64,000 nucleotides of DNA from Ambrosia x helenae (lineage: Eukaryota; Streptophyta; Magnoliopsida; Asterales; Asteraceae). The translations under genes and the position numbers were made by a program. Numbering within the stretch: the stretch's first letter is position 1; the number at the start of each line of letters is the position of its first letter. Below the pieces are notes generated by a model. It was not told the origin of the DNA. It saw nothing but the letters and a program-made list of their open reading frames with translations, and searched no databases. Positions 35,239-48,105 of this stretch are shown piece by piece. The DNA is taken from assembly GCA_030844895.1 (NCBI GenBank), contig CM061228.1:135699068-135763067 (forward strand). The letters run 5' to 3'.

Positions 35239-35958
35239 CTAACTCGAATTAGTACCATTAAATTCGAGGGGGTCAAAAAAATGTAACTCGTATAATTCGT
35301 GTTTGGGTCTATAACATAATTAAGTAGCTCAACCTGTATAACTACTTAAATATATGCATATGTTTGTACCTAATTATCATTTATATCGTATATGTGTAAG
35401 CATTCATTGTTTGGGTTATAATCTATATAAGCCTAAGTAATACGTTTTTCGAGTTAGTGCATTTAAGCTCGTTTGGTCTCACTCGTCAGAGGCGGCCATC
35501 GGTAATGTTACCACCATCATCGTCTGTTTCGAGTAGAGTCCACCATCACTGGTTAACCTCCGAAATCAACCACACTCGTCATATTAGAAAGGCGAAAACC
35601 AAAAGTCCAAAATCAAAGAAGACAAAAAAAATGACCGAACTGTAACTATCATACTATTTTTGTCCTATAAATATACTATTCATAAGAACTTTCATATTTT
35701 GTTATTATATATAATATAATAAGTGCATTACATTTTTCACCACAATATTCCATGAAGTATTCTGGCCTTTGATTTTGATTTTATTGGCATAAGCTCTTAC
35801 ACCGCTTCTACATTGATTATCCATAGATTTGTTTTTCGTTGTTAACATGTGTGGTGTGATTGTCCATTGTTTAAGAGTACAAGGTCATAACTCATAAGAC
35901 GTTTTTCACATTTCAGTGTAGTCTCAATAGTGTGTCAACAACATTCAGTATATCCGAT

Positions 35959-35960
<2 letters not shown>

Positions 35961-35991
<31 letters not shown>

Positions 35992-36377
35992 CAAATTTAA
36001 ATTTTCGGATTTCAGTCATAAACCCACAAACACATTACAAGTGGACGGCTGGTAAGCGGTCAACAAGCTGCGCCGCCACCCCCTTTTGGATAGCAAAACA
36101 TACTCTACTAAAAATAAAACTTTGGTCCCTAGTTGTCGAGCAATTACTATGTGTCACCTTTTGTACCCGATCTAGAAATCGGATGGCTTCGGGGGCAAGG
36201 CCCCCAAAGGTATCAAAAGCGAAGGGTACGAAGACATGCTGGTTTTCCAGGCAAGCGTTTTCGTGTTTAGCGACTTTCTTTGATTCAGCTTTCAAGACCC
36301 CCGCTACGAACCCTACATCCCGAAGCCCCACCAGTAGGGACACCCCAGTGAGGTCAACACACGCATGCTTACCTTGA
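35961..36377 (-). mobile_element. 5'-truncated poly(A) retroposon, copy 3
   Basis: A T run at 35961-35991 (A tail on the minus strand), then the same C-terminal frame as copy 1 (NQHVFVPFAFDTFGGLAPEA ... GVAAQLVDRLPAVHL). Similarity to copy 1 ends at GTCAACACACGCATG, the same site as in copy 1. Confidence 0.72.
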
Positions 36378-37890
36378 GCCCATCCGAATACAAGGATATC
36401 CTATGTTTATATGAGTAAATAGGTATGAGTCTAATTAGACGGGTATCATTTAATAATATAATTGTTTTAAGCCCGTAAATTATTTTATGATTGATCCAAT
36501 CCCCATGAGTCCATGACACATGTGCATATCTGAAAACTGTCTAAGATATTTTAAATATTGGTTTTTACTTACATTTAAATTTTTATGGTACCTATATCCT
36601 TAGTTTCTATTTCTATACGCTGCATTTTGATATCTAAACACATAAATGAAGATAATACTATGCAAGTTTTGTTAACCAGGTCGATGACCTCACAATTTGC
36701 TGAACAAAATACATGTTAAAGTTGTAATTTGGAAATCAAATTTAAATGGATAAAAAAAGGTGTAGTTGTATTATGAACACATGCAATAAATTTAGTATTT
36801 GGTGCGTACCATCAATTGTATTTATTACCAATCCTTCTAATATGTGCTTTGTCTCTAGGCCAACTATTGTCCAATATTTCAAAAGTGTGCTTAAAGACGA
36901 ATACGACATGAGTTTATTAAAAAGTTATGGTCGATAATTAAATACAGGACAACTAGTCGATGACGTCAAGTGTCACTCATGACTCGAGAGTGATGGATTA
37001 ATCGGATATTATATATAATACAATTACCAACTTAACGGTAAAACTTAACGGTAACGGCATCTTTACATTATTACTTAACGGCTTTTACATATCACCGTTA
37101 TACTTTATTATATTAACAGTTTTGGGGTGTGACCCCCTTCCGAAAAGTCACTTCGTTCAAATTCGCACCTTTTCAATATATTTTAATCCAATAACTGCCA
37201 TGCGAACCGTCACACCTGTTCATGCGGCATGTTGATTTATCATTATATATAGCTAAAAAACAATGGGGTTTGGTGACCATTCGAATTGGTGTGATATCAT
37301 TTGACAACCGTTAATTATACAGGTACGATGGCTACCGTTTTTTAAAGTTATGTTGGTTCATAAAGAAATAATAGTGAACCTTCAAACTGGTACGATATTA
37401 AATGCAACTATTTGTAAAACTTACGTTTCTTCATAATATTTTTTTTTGTAAGGTACGTTTCTTCATAATATATAAACACGCACACACATTGAAATGGCGA
37501 AACAATATGTTATGAAGCGGTACGTCATTTTCTTTTAACATATTAAAATTTAAAATTAGTTAAATAAACGATGCATTGGTTCATAAGGTTGATGCGCGTA
37601 TTATTTTATGTATGACCGCCACATTAAGATTGCATAAGTTCACGTCGATTCCTAAAAAAAACATGGCCGCTTTAGTTTGTCTTGCCTTATTTATATTAAT
37701 AATAATGACATTGGAATGGTGAAACAATATGTGTCTCCTAAATTCAGTTTAAATTAACATAATTTATGGACTTATGGTCATGTGTACTTCAAGTGTCAGT
37801 AATTGAAATATCACTTCATTTCTATGCATATTTTACCATGACAAAAAGTAACAATTCCTACCCATTCTAAATATTGTAAACAACTTCCAC
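36378..37890. other. Gene-free AT-rich stretch
   Basis: Nothing coding is supported. A CTTAACGGTAA-like motif recurs at about 37032-37082. The next segment, 37891-38230, is GC-rich on its right side (GGGACGGGGGC-like repeats) and has imperfect inverted ends GGTGAGCAGACA / GGTATACAGACA, so it may be another MITE. Confidence 0.4.
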
Positions 37891-38233
37891 TTAGCTACTA
37901 GGTGAGCAGACACCAAAAATGTCATGTCTCAGTGCCACGTAGGCTGCCACATCACTAAAGTGGTGTCTCAACATTCTTGAGACATGGGTGGGATGTGCAG
38001 ACATGAAAAACCCATGTCTCAAGCATTTGATATAAAAGAGCCGTTGGATTTTTTTTTTAAAAAAAAAAGAAAAGAAAAGAGAAAAATTGTGATTGGTCCG
38101 TCCTTGATGTCTCAAGGAGGACGGGAGGGACGGGGGTGTTCCGGACGGGGCAGGCGGGACGGTGTTGGGTTGGGAGACGGGGGCAAGGTTGGGGGACGGG
38201 GGCATGTTCATGTCTGTATACCGATTAGTCTTA

Positions 38234-39321
38234 GACCATGTGTAGTGGGGGGCTTTATTTATAAAGCCCTGTTTCTGATTGGTCCACGTGGCAGCTGAGT
38301 CAGCATGGAGAAATAAAGTGAAAAAAGGGTGTAGTGGTAGGGGCTTTATTTATAAAGCCCCTATTAATATTTTATTTTATCTTTTAAATTAAAAAAATAA
38401 TAAATAATAATAAAAAGAGAGAGAAGATGAGGTGGCAACCTATGATTGGAGGGAGGATTTCTTTCCGGCGCTATATTTATAACGCTAAAACATGTTTTTT
38501 GAAATATAAAGCCCCAATGTAATGGTGTTGGGGCTTTATATTCAATTATGACGCCCCGTCACGCTTCCACTACACACTCTTAGACCACCTGTAGTGGGGC
38601 GCCATTTATCAATTTTTTTCAAAAATAGCGCCCCCCACACCGCTACAGGGGGGCGCTATATGCTAATTTTGGGTTGGGGCTTGATATATATAACGCCTGA
38701 TGCATATGTCTCCATCCAATCAGACCTTGCCATGTGGCAAGGTCAAAGTCAACATTTTTTTTTTATTTTTAATAATAATAATAATAAACATAATAATAAT
38801 AATAAACTTGATAATAATATTAATAATTGAAAATTTTAAATTTTAAACGGTTACTGTTCCAAACCGTTTGAAATTCAAAATTTCCCCCCAAACCGTTTGA
38901 ATTTCAAAATTTGAATTTCAAACGTTTTCCCCCCAAACCGTTTGAATTTCAAAATTTGCTAACCCTATAAATAGGTAACCAAATCAGATTTATCAACCAC
39001 ACCTCCAATTCCTCATCCTCCTTCTCAAACCATAATATGTCTGGTTTTCAACCAGGAGGCTCATCCTCCTCCCCATCCCCCAACAGCAAACTACCCCCAT
39101 CCCCCAACATCAAACCATAATTTGCATTTTATTTTAATTATTTTGAATTAAAAGATTAAAAAAAAAATTAAAAAAATCAACCAATCAGCATCAGGGGCTT
39201 TATAAATAAAGCCCCACCACTACACCCCTTTTTCAGTTTCTCTCTCCACGCTGACTCAGCAGCCACGTAGACCAATCAAGAAGGGGGGCTTTATAAATAA
39301 AGCCCCCCACTACACATGGTC
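38234..39321. mobile_element. PIF/Harbinger (Tourist-like) MITE cluster with long inverted arms
   Basis: The outer ends GACCATGTGTAGTGGGGGGC are perfect inverted copies flanked by TTA (38231-38233 and 39322-39324). About 150 bp of each arm match (GGCTTTATTTATAAAGCCC occurs twice per arm). A second internal boundary at 38579-38583 (CACTACACACTC, TTA, GACCACCTGTAGTGGGG) shows that two related elements meet or are nested. The right part keeps a TATA-like CTATAAATAGG (about 38966) and, at 39036-39119, a 27-codon frame MSGFQPGGSSSSPSPNSKLP..., the start of the PIF ORF1 (Myb/SANT) protein. It is therefore an internal-deletion derivative of an autonomous PIF element. Confidence 0.8.
38876..38960. 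repeat. Short tandem motif in the MITE
   Basis: CCCCCCAAACCGTTTGAATT plus TCAAAATTTG is repeated about three times with slight variation, upstream of the TATA-like site. Confidence 0.75.
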
Positions 39322-39804
39322 TTACAAGGATTCACAACCATAGTAGTTGAAAAAAACTGCATATTGAAAACCAACAGTCTGAAGATGATCTTTATATTTA
39401 CTAGATGATTTTGTCTGTTACTACTATTTTTTTTTTCTTATACCAAATAGCTAGAGTTGCCAATGCATGTTTCCCGGGGTTTTTTTTTTTGTTTTCTTTA
39501 TATATGATGTAAAATGAATATATTCACTTGCTATCTTTTGATACATGAGCAACCTACTTTAATTATAATAACTCCATGAAAATGCTTTAGTATGGTGTTG
39601 TAAGGCGAAATGTAAAGACTGTTCTGAAAAAAATACTATTTTCGCATCTCATATACTAATACAAGAGTCATTAGTAAACGACATTCCGCTGTAACGCGCG
39701 GGTTGACGTCAACTCGTTAGCCTGTAAAAGATAACTTAATTCAGAGAAATTATACAAATAGTTGATCCTCAATATACAAATACTTTTTTCCTCAATTTAA
39801 GCTA

Positions 39805-39868
39805 TTTTCATTAAAACAAAATATGAAAGTTACATCACAATAGAAGGTAGACGGGCAACAAGCTGCGC
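39805..39868 (-). mobile_element. Retroposon 3' fragment, copy 4
   Basis: About 64 bp matching the 3' UTR and last codons of copies 1-3 (AGACGGGCAACAAGCTGCGC). It is truncated just inside the coding end. Confidence 0.7.
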
Positions 39869-40087
39869 GTAATTATATAAAAAAGATAAATATATTAGTT
39901 AGATTTAAAAAGATTTATCGTAATTATATTTAGCATAATAATTTGATTAGATTTATTTTTGTAAATATTCTAATATTCTTATTATAGTTTATAAATAGTT
40001 GATCCTCTTTTTCTTTGTTATTTTATGCCGTATCATTTTAATTATTCTTTTCTCGTTTTCTCTCAACGTGTACACACATTATGATTT

Positions 40088-41400
40088 GAGAAAGTATACG
40101 GTACAAAATCTACTTAACCTACACAGTGTAGGAAGGGTTAAGAGGGTGCCACGTGTAATGACAGTTTTTTTTTTCTGAAAAAATACGTTTGTTAATTTCT
40201 ATCAAGGGTAGATTAGACAATTTGATCCATCCTTGTAATCACGTTCAAATATCGGGTGATTATAATTTACAGGAATTACATAGTTGAATTCAAATTCAAA
40301 TCAAATTCATATCCGACGAATTCGTCTGAATTCAAATCTAAATTTATAACCGATCACAAACCTTGTTCTTCCCTTCACAAATCTAAGCTTTGAAACAGAG
40401 GATGCAATTGATGGTACAAAACAGAGGACGCCACTTTCAAATAACCCACATGCGTTTTTTTAGTGAACCCCACATTTATGATTGTCACTTGCGTTTTTTT
40501 AATGTTTTCCCTAAAAACCCACAAATTTAATGTATGTGCACTAATTTTTATATAACAGAAGCGAATTACCAAACAAAATATTATTTCGTATTTGATCTGG
40601 GGGTTTTCATATGTGCATTCGTAAGTGGTATATTTTTGTTTGATAACGTGCTTCTCTTAAATGATTAACGTGCATCTAATAATTTTTTTCTTTTGAATGT
40701 TAACTGAGTGCGTTATTTGCTTTTTAATACTTACGTTAGATCTTTACTTAGCCAAAAAAAAAAAAAAAAAACATTTGTTAAAACGCGCATCTTTGATCTG
40801 GGTTTTTTTTTCATACGTGCGTTTGTAAGTATTATATTTTGTTTGTTAACGTGCTTCTGTTATATTTTGATTAAGTTGCGTTTAAATCAATGCGTGAGTT
40901 TGAACTAAATAATGCATGGGTGCGTTTGTTTTGTTTTTTATTGTGTGCGTTTTGTTTTGATAAATATTATGATGCATAATAGCTACCTAACTGTTCAGAA
41001 TCAGTTTCTTGAAAAACCTAAAAGTTACGTGCGTTTGAACCAATGATGCTTGCGTTTGAACGAAAGTTACGTGCGTTTGATTTTTTCAGTATCATGCTTT
41101 GTTTTTTTTGTTTAAAAAATAGAGCATGTTTCAAGTGGTATGTTTTCGAAATCAGAGTATTCAGTTACTTGATTTTTTTGCTGACCGTGAAACTTATTAA
41201 CGAGAATAGCACGATACAATTTTTATTCAATTGAATTTTGATTTTGCAATTGGACGAAAATACCCTTTATGTGTTAACCGGTTATTTAATGGCGCGTAAA
41301 TATTACAATCATAACATCGCGTCCATCTAACCCTAATCTACAGCTGATATCACTTCTTACGCTTTGTAGGTTAAGTAGCCTTTGTATGTTATCCTTCCTC
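40088..41400. mobile_element. Complete non-autonomous Mutator-like element with 9-bp target duplication
   Basis: The ends GAGAAAGTATACGGTACAAA and (inverted) GAGGAAGGATAACATACAAA continue into the shared CTACTTAACCTACA, giving an inverted repeat of about 40 bp. The perfect 9-bp duplication TTATGATTT (40079-40087 and 41401-41409) is diagnostic for MULEs. The interior is full of TGCGTTT / ACGTGC motifs, the same motif (inverted AAAACGCA) found in introns of the FAR1 gene at 1-944, and the termini match the end at 1252. It encodes no transposase. Length 1,313 bp. Confidence 0.9.
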
Positions 41401-41618
41401 TTATGATTTATTTATATTTCTTTTACCACCACATTTAGGGTGGGTGTCGATCACGACTACCCTCTCAGATATGGGGTAGCCGATCAACTACGCCGTTAAA
41501 TTTTTATTTACTATTTTCATAATAAATGCATCCATTTTTCACCCTACATCCAATTCTTCAACTTCACATCTATTTTATTTTACAAAAAATAAAAATAAAA
41601 ATAAATAAATTCCTTCAA

Positions 41619-41830
41619 ATGGCACGTACATAGACTAAGGAGGAAGAGATAGCCTTGGCTATGGCCTAGGTTAACGTCGATGTGAAGGCGCCTAATGAGA
41701 GGTCTTCATTATGGTATAGTATTTTTGCTCACTTTCGTCTATATATGGTGGTGAAACCGAATACACCTCACACCAAGTTAGTTCAAAGTTTGATGATTTG
41801 TGAAACAAGACAGTGTTGTTTCACATGCGC
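41619..41830 (+). pseudogene. PIF/Harbinger ORF1 (Myb/SANT-like) remnant
   Basis: From the ATG at 41619 the frame reads KEEEIALAMA then VNVDVKAPNERSSLWYSIFA and HFR, the start of the SANT-like domain of PIF ORF1 proteins (TKEEE.ALA.A .. FW..I..HF). In-frame stops after MART and after ALAMA show that it is dead. A possible PIF end (TTA then GGGTGGGTGTCGATCACGAC) lies at about 41438. The other end was not found. Confidence 0.65.
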
Positions 41831-42031
41831 TACAATTAGTATTCTAAATGTTAATTAAACTAACCTCTATATTTTGGTTCATATAATCGAAAACGGAATA
41901 AAAAAAATGAGCAAGAGGACCATTAAACTCTCTTGAACTAAAAGCCCAATTAGTGGGCCTGTACCATAGGGTTTTAACCATATTAGGCCCAAACACAGGA
42001 AGACAACCTATGTTATAAATTCAAACAGACT

Positions 42032-42315
42032 AAGGGGCTGTTTGGTTGATTAAGTGCTGAATCATTAAGATGTCTGAATGGTTAAGTGTTGAATCATTAA
42101 GTTGGACAACTTAATGGTTAGTTTTCTTGTCCTACATTGGTAGGAGAGCCCCATAAAGGTTCAGCCTAATTCGGTGCTTAATGGTTCAGCTACATCCCAA
42201 GTCTTAATGATTCAGCTTTAACCATTCCATTTAGAAGCTGAAACAAACACGTTAAATGCTAAATCATCCAGCACTGAATGATTCAGAGCCTCATTAAGAG
42301 GCTACCAAACAACTT
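42032..42315. mobile_element. MITE with GGGCTGTTTGG-type ends
   Basis: Left GGGGCTGTTTGGTTGATTAA and right GAGGCTACCAAACAACTT are inverted relatives. Subterminal CTGAATCATTAAG motifs occur in both orientations. GGGCTGTTTGG ends are typical of plant hAT MITEs. The exact target duplication is unclear. Confidence 0.6.
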
Positions 42316-44045
42316 CTAAATCGAAACAAAACAACTGAGAAAATAAATCGGTTAAAATAAAACCAAATTACATTTTCAGTTGTTTGGTTTGCTTTAAACT
42401 AAAACTTGACTGGATTGTTGGTTTAAAACATCCGGATGAACTTCAATCCGAATAATGATTAGTAATTATTTAGTTTTGTCAATTAGCCTAACCCAATTAA
42501 AGTTTAGCCAAACTGATTTAATAATCTATATTATCTTATTAAGGAAGAGTGATGACTAACATAGTCATTTTCATCTCCGTACAAGTTAAGAAGCAACATG
42601 CACAAGTGATTTATGCTTATCTAATAAGGGTATAATTGGAACTTTGTGAACATTTAAGACACTTGTAAGGCTATAATAGTAAATTTGTAATGAGATGTTA
42701 GTTAAAACATAAAACTTCATACCCTTACTACCCCTTTCTCCCTTCACCTACTCTACTAATCCTTTCACATTCTTGAACGGATACTCCAGTTATAACCAAT
42801 TCAGCTTTTTTGAAACCCCAATTCTCCTCCAAACGACATCAGAAGTAAAACCCTAAACACACCTCTACCTTTCTGAGATCATCAGCACCGTTTTCATTCA
42901 TCTTATGTTGATCTGATGAACACCATGGAGTTCTTACCACAGGTATGATTTTCCTAACACACACTTGTGCTACTGTGAATGCTCTAACTTTTTTATTACT
43001 TCTTCTATGTTTCAGATTGTTTAGGAAGGCGATTGGGTTCACAACTTTTTGGGAGGGTTGATGATTTAGAGGCGAGGTCACAATTTATTATGAAAAACCC
43101 CACAGGATGTCTAAGTGATATCGCCAAGAAAGTACTTTGCATTTACAGCTTTACTACCAAGTGTAATCTATTTGTAGGGTTGCTGGGCCTGGGATGTTTA
43201 TGCTTAATGAATTAATGTTTTCACAAACAGTGGAGTGACTGAGCATAATAGAGAGCTAGCTGATCTCTGGTGACTTTGTCTGATTCTTGTTTGTTTATTT
43301 TGCTTATTATTCATTTTTTTTGAATTATTGTTTGTTATTAATACAAGTTCATCAGGTTCCTATAAAAAAAGTGGAAATGGCTACCTGGATTTCTAAAACG
43401 AATGTTAGGAAGGTTGGTACTTTGAACCGTTGGTTGTTAATCACTTAATCTCATAAATAAATGTAATCAATTCTGAAGGAAATTTCAAAGTATTAAATCT
43501 TTAGGTCATGATGTAATAATGTGGAATAATATTTGATTTTATGAATTACTATTTAGCCATGTAGCAAAGGTTCCCGGCTGAATTTTTTCTATCTGTTGTT
43601 CCCAAGCTGGCATAATTAGAATTATATAGATAAGAAAAAACCCAAACAGCTTATCATGATGTATATCCATCTGTAATTATGCTTTTATAGGAATAAACTA
43701 CCAATTGTTCGAATTTACTGGTCATTATCACTGGACATTAAAGTTTGAAGTTTCTTGGTATTACATGGCCCTCACTCAGGTTTGCACTTTGAAACATTAA
43801 TGTATGCAATGTTAAATAGCAAGTTACTCAATTTCATGGATCTGAAGCTTCAATGCGCATGTAGTTAGTTGATCAAGTTTGAGAACTCCAAATATCATGA
43901 TTTTTGGTGTTTTTTTAATTGATCATAATGTATGTCTATGTATAAAAAAGTGACTTGTAAAGCTAAGAAGGCCGACATTTCCTGAGTTGATTCTTATTTG
44001 ATTTTCTCTAATGTATGATGATTTCCATCTTTGACTAATATTCAG

Positions 44046-44181
44046 GTGGAAGATCAAGGTAAGTGGAAAATGTCGTTTGTTATGCCTTCAAAGTATGGTT
44101 CAAACTTACCACTGCCCAAAAACTCTACTGTAACTATCACAGAGGTGCCTGCCAGAACTGTGGTTGTTGTCGCCTTTTCAG
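44046..44181 (+). pseudogene. Captured SOUL heme-binding domain exon
   Basis: An intact exon with AG before and GTTAGT after reads [20 protein letters not shown], then [20 protein letters not shown], then VVAFSG. This matches the (T/K)[10 protein letters not shown]...PLP...V.I.EVP...VAVVAFSG region of plastid SOUL-family heme-binding proteins. No preceding or following SOUL exon was recognised, so it is a single captured exon inside the Helitron at 42525-48105. Confidence 0.8.
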
Positions 44182-46591
44182 GTTAGTGATTCCTTTCTTC
44201 ATAATATTTTTAGAGGCAAAGACAACCAAGTTAACTATTACTAAAAAGTAAAAACCAATATTATTTTTCAACTTTCCAGGCCAAGCAAGTGTTTCGCTTA
44301 TTTCATGCAAATCTAACATAACTTCATGGCAGTGACCCGTATATAAACCCGTGACTCGATAAGTGTTGCCTGTGACCCGTAAATGAACCGGTTAACCCAA
44401 CAATCACCCCCTTAATCGGTTGCTTACGCCATCCACACACGGCAACACCGAATCACTTGTTCGAACCATCTCGATTTCTACCACCGACCTCAACCTCGGT
44501 CACATCCAAAGTCATCCCAGTTCAACCCGAATCAAATCGACCACACTTGCAACATGTCACACGGCATCACGTTGGAAACCCGTTCACTAACAATCTTGAC
44601 TCATCACGGATTGACGACCGCCTCCGGCCAAATCCAAAGCCACCGATTTGAACTCCAACACCATAATGTTACGCCGTGTTTTTTTTTTACCTTTACCCTT
44701 TTCCAATAACCCTTGTTCAAGAGGCCACTCCACCGACAAAGAAAACAAAACAACTCGCTTTTACTGTTTTCTTTCAACCGCTAAACGGTGCGAATCCAAA
44801 GATACCTGTTTTGACAAATCCTTCATGCCCGCTTTTCACGCGCACGACGTGTGGGGCCTAAACCAACAATGGGTTGTATTTAAAAGATCAAAGTGATCGT
44901 GGGTTGCATTTGCATTGTGGTCTAAAGTTTTGTTGATGTACCAATACTACTGTTATGATATTTCTCTACAAGGTAGGTCACAGTTTGTAGCAAGCATTAT
45001 ACACATGCTATTTGGGCCCTTTGATGCAAACTATTTTTTATAAACACTGAAGACAAAAACTTATAGTTTGAAGAAGGGATGTTGTCTTCTATATTATGAT
45101 TGTTTTTTTAGTGTGTGTCATATATCTAAAGGCTTAAGTTGTTGATTGTAATTGTAATTAATAGTTAGTTTTTAATACGTGTAAAGGCTAGGTTGATGAA
45201 CCGATTGCTTAAATATGCTCCCAAAAGTTGTGTGTGCCATTTGTTCTTTTAATTGTTTACATGTTATTTCATATTCTCTAATAATGACTGAAAGCCATTA
45301 ACATTTGGTTTATTATCTGGTGCTCATCATGGCTCCCGTGTCACTGTGTAATGTTTTGAAGCATAAAATTTGAAGTTATAATATGTCATTGAACTTTTAT
45401 AAATGTTTTGTTTTCTTAGGTTATATCTACAGTGACAACAAGGGTTCAGTCTCTTGCGCGCTGGATTCCTGTCTATAAAATGCCAGGGAACATCAGCAGG
45501 AGGGACTGCAGAGATTGTGGTTAATGGGTCAACACATGTCGTACAACACATGTCGCCAGCCGGGTTACTTCAGTAACAAAAAAGGGGTGAGTCCACTTGC
45601 CACAAACATCGTGAAACTAGAAACACATGTCGCCAGCTGGGTCACACATAGGTACATTTTCCACTCAACTTTAGTTGTGCGTCTTCATCACCATTTCACA
45701 AGCCTTTGTAAAAGAATACCAAATTTCTTACAAGTGAATTTAAGAATTGTATTGTTTAAAGCTTTGGGTATGAATGAGGCCACTCAAATTTTTGAAGACT
45801 CGAATCACAATGAACAAAGATTGGAGCGTGAACCATGAACTTAGTGTGGTACAAACTACAAAGAGAAGGCACACATCCGCATGTTTTGTTACACTGTTTT
45901 CTTAATTCTGCGCACATTTCTTACTTACTAATTAACCTCTTTGGGTTGGACAATTTGGTTTACTTTTGTAGTTGTATTTGTTCCTGTTGGTTCCGGGTAT
46001 TGAAGCATATCATAAAGGTGAGTGAAACATGTTCCCAAGTATATTAACCAGGCATGTTTAGTTTGTATAAGTTGTTTTATCTTGCACATTTATTTGCTAT
46101 GGTTATGTTGTCATATATCACATCTTAGGTAAACCAATTGACAGTACACTTTAGTAAAGTATCAGGTTTGCAACCCCCTCGAAACCTTATCCATGTTATG
46201 CAACTTCTTCGGTGTTGCTTCTTTAATTTCAGGAAAGCGCTCAACGTGTTTCCTTTTGGGATATTGACTTGAAAGATTTTAGCCTCCAAAGTAAAATAGT
46301 TTTTTTATAAACGTGTGGAATCACGGGTCAAAATGGTTTCGATTAGTTTCATATTAGGCAAAACGGGTCGGATCCACTTGTAAAGTTTTTTAAACCCATT
46401 TTTTATTTATATTATAATTACTCATTAAAAGCTAAACTAAATTACGAATTTTAACATTTGATTAATTTGACATGTTTTATTTTTCCTTTCAATTATTTAG
46501 CTTGACCCATTGAGATGATATAATCAAAAGACCATTTTTTTTGGTAAACAAGTCAAAATCCCATCGCTACTGTTGATCGCGAAGGTTATGA

Positions 46592-46627
46592 CAGATTTGG
46601 TGGCTATAGCCGCATTACGCATAAGTT
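46592..46627 (+). other. Possible short captured exon
   Basis: A short open stretch reading YDRFGGYSRITHKL precedes GGTGAGC, a possible donor. It looks protein-like but is too short to assign. Confidence 0.2.
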
Positions 46628-46809
46628 GGTGAGCATTTTTTGTTAGTCAATCATTATCTATATTCTATTGTTAGCTAACCTTTTTTTTTATTTTTCATTT
46701 AATAATTGTTGTTTTACTTAATTTTGACATTAACATGTTATGCCTTTTAATGGTTGGGGTTGGTTTAATGCAATTTCCAGCTTGTCCTTATGAAGGAGTC
46801 CTGTTATAG

Positions 46810-46846
<37 letters not shown>

Positions 46847-48105
46847 CAGAATGGTTAAAGTTCAAATTATTAAAACACTTGAATATTTCAATCCATATGA
46901 AACCATACTTAAACCATGTTATGGCCTTTTTTTTTTCACAGCAGTCCTTTGTTTATTAGACTTTAGGCATCTAACACTAATTTTCCAAAATTTTAAACCA
47001 TATTTAAATTCAGATGTTTTAGTTTTCACCAGATAGACTAAGTAATTAAATTTTAACTATTTAAAAAATATTGCAAATGTACAAAAGTGCTATGCATCAT
47101 GGTTACTGAATATGCATGATTATTTTCTTAGGATACAAGGTTGTGTCAATAGTATCTTAGGATACAAGGTTGTGTGCCTAAAGATAAATGGTTATGTCTT
47201 TGGATACAAGGTTACTCTAAAGATAAACGACATACGTACCCGCAGCAACGCACGAGTATTTTCAGTATATATATGTGTGTGTGTGTGTAAATGCAAAGGT
47301 TTGTTTGTCTCTGCTTTTTACTGTTATAGGCGGTTGTTTTATTCTGATATATGTCGTCTTTTCGTCTATGTATAGTTTGATTTGTGTGAAATGGGGTTTC
47401 TAATTGGATGTTTTTCTTGAAGGGTGAATCGATTTTAACAAATATTTAGGTTGATATATGTTTATGATGACTAAATTTTGTAGTTAAATTCTACGTTTTT
47501 GTGCTTTGAAACCTACTACTGTTATATGTTAGTGAAATTCATGTTTTTAAATTCGTGTGATTATGGCTCCTTTAATAGATTTGTTTTCGTGATGTAGCAA
47601 ATTATTGGTCTTGCTGCTCAAGTCAACTTTTGAATTATGATCATTTGTTACAACGGCATCAGGCATGGGTGGTTCATGCCATATTACAAAACTTCAAGGT
47701 GAGACACCAACAACTTGGGTTGTAATGTTTAAAAGGGCCCAAGTTGTTAGGGGCTAAGATCTCAACCGCTAAGGAAAGGTAGGCTATGCATTATTGCATT
47801 GCAGGCATATATTGATCAGTCTAACTGATGTTTGCATCTGAGCCATATCAATAGCAAGTTATTATGTGTATTGCAATTACTTGGCATTGTTTGTAAAATT
47901 TCCATGTTGCTACTTCCATTGTTGTCATCCATCTCTTACATTGTTGTTTTCTATTTTAGTTATTTTTTATACTCAATTACTCAAGTAGAAATCATATACT
48001 AATTATAGCAGTAAAATGCTGGTAAACAAAACACGTTAAATAGGCGGCAAAACGTGAAGCATCAAAATACACATACCCGCAGCAATGCGCGGGCATACCA
48101 ACTAG

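Larger units (their letters stand above)
42525..48105 (+). mobile_element. Helitron, 5.6 kb, with captured sequence
   Basis: It starts TCTATATTATCTTATTAAGG at 42525 after A. It ends with the hairpin CCCGC...GCGGG and CATACCAACTAG at 48105, followed by T. A second, degenerate hairpin (CCCGCAGCAACGCACGAG) at about 47236 without CTAG suggests an older terminus that was bypassed. No Rep/helicase was found. It contains a SOUL-domain exon at 44046-44181 and several unrecognised open stretches (44457-44651, 44648-44896, 45515-45838). Confidence 0.75.

Noticed and set aside
39675..39720. Helitron-like hairpin CCGCTGTAACGCGCGG
   Set aside because: No CTAG follows at the right distance, so it is at most a decayed end.
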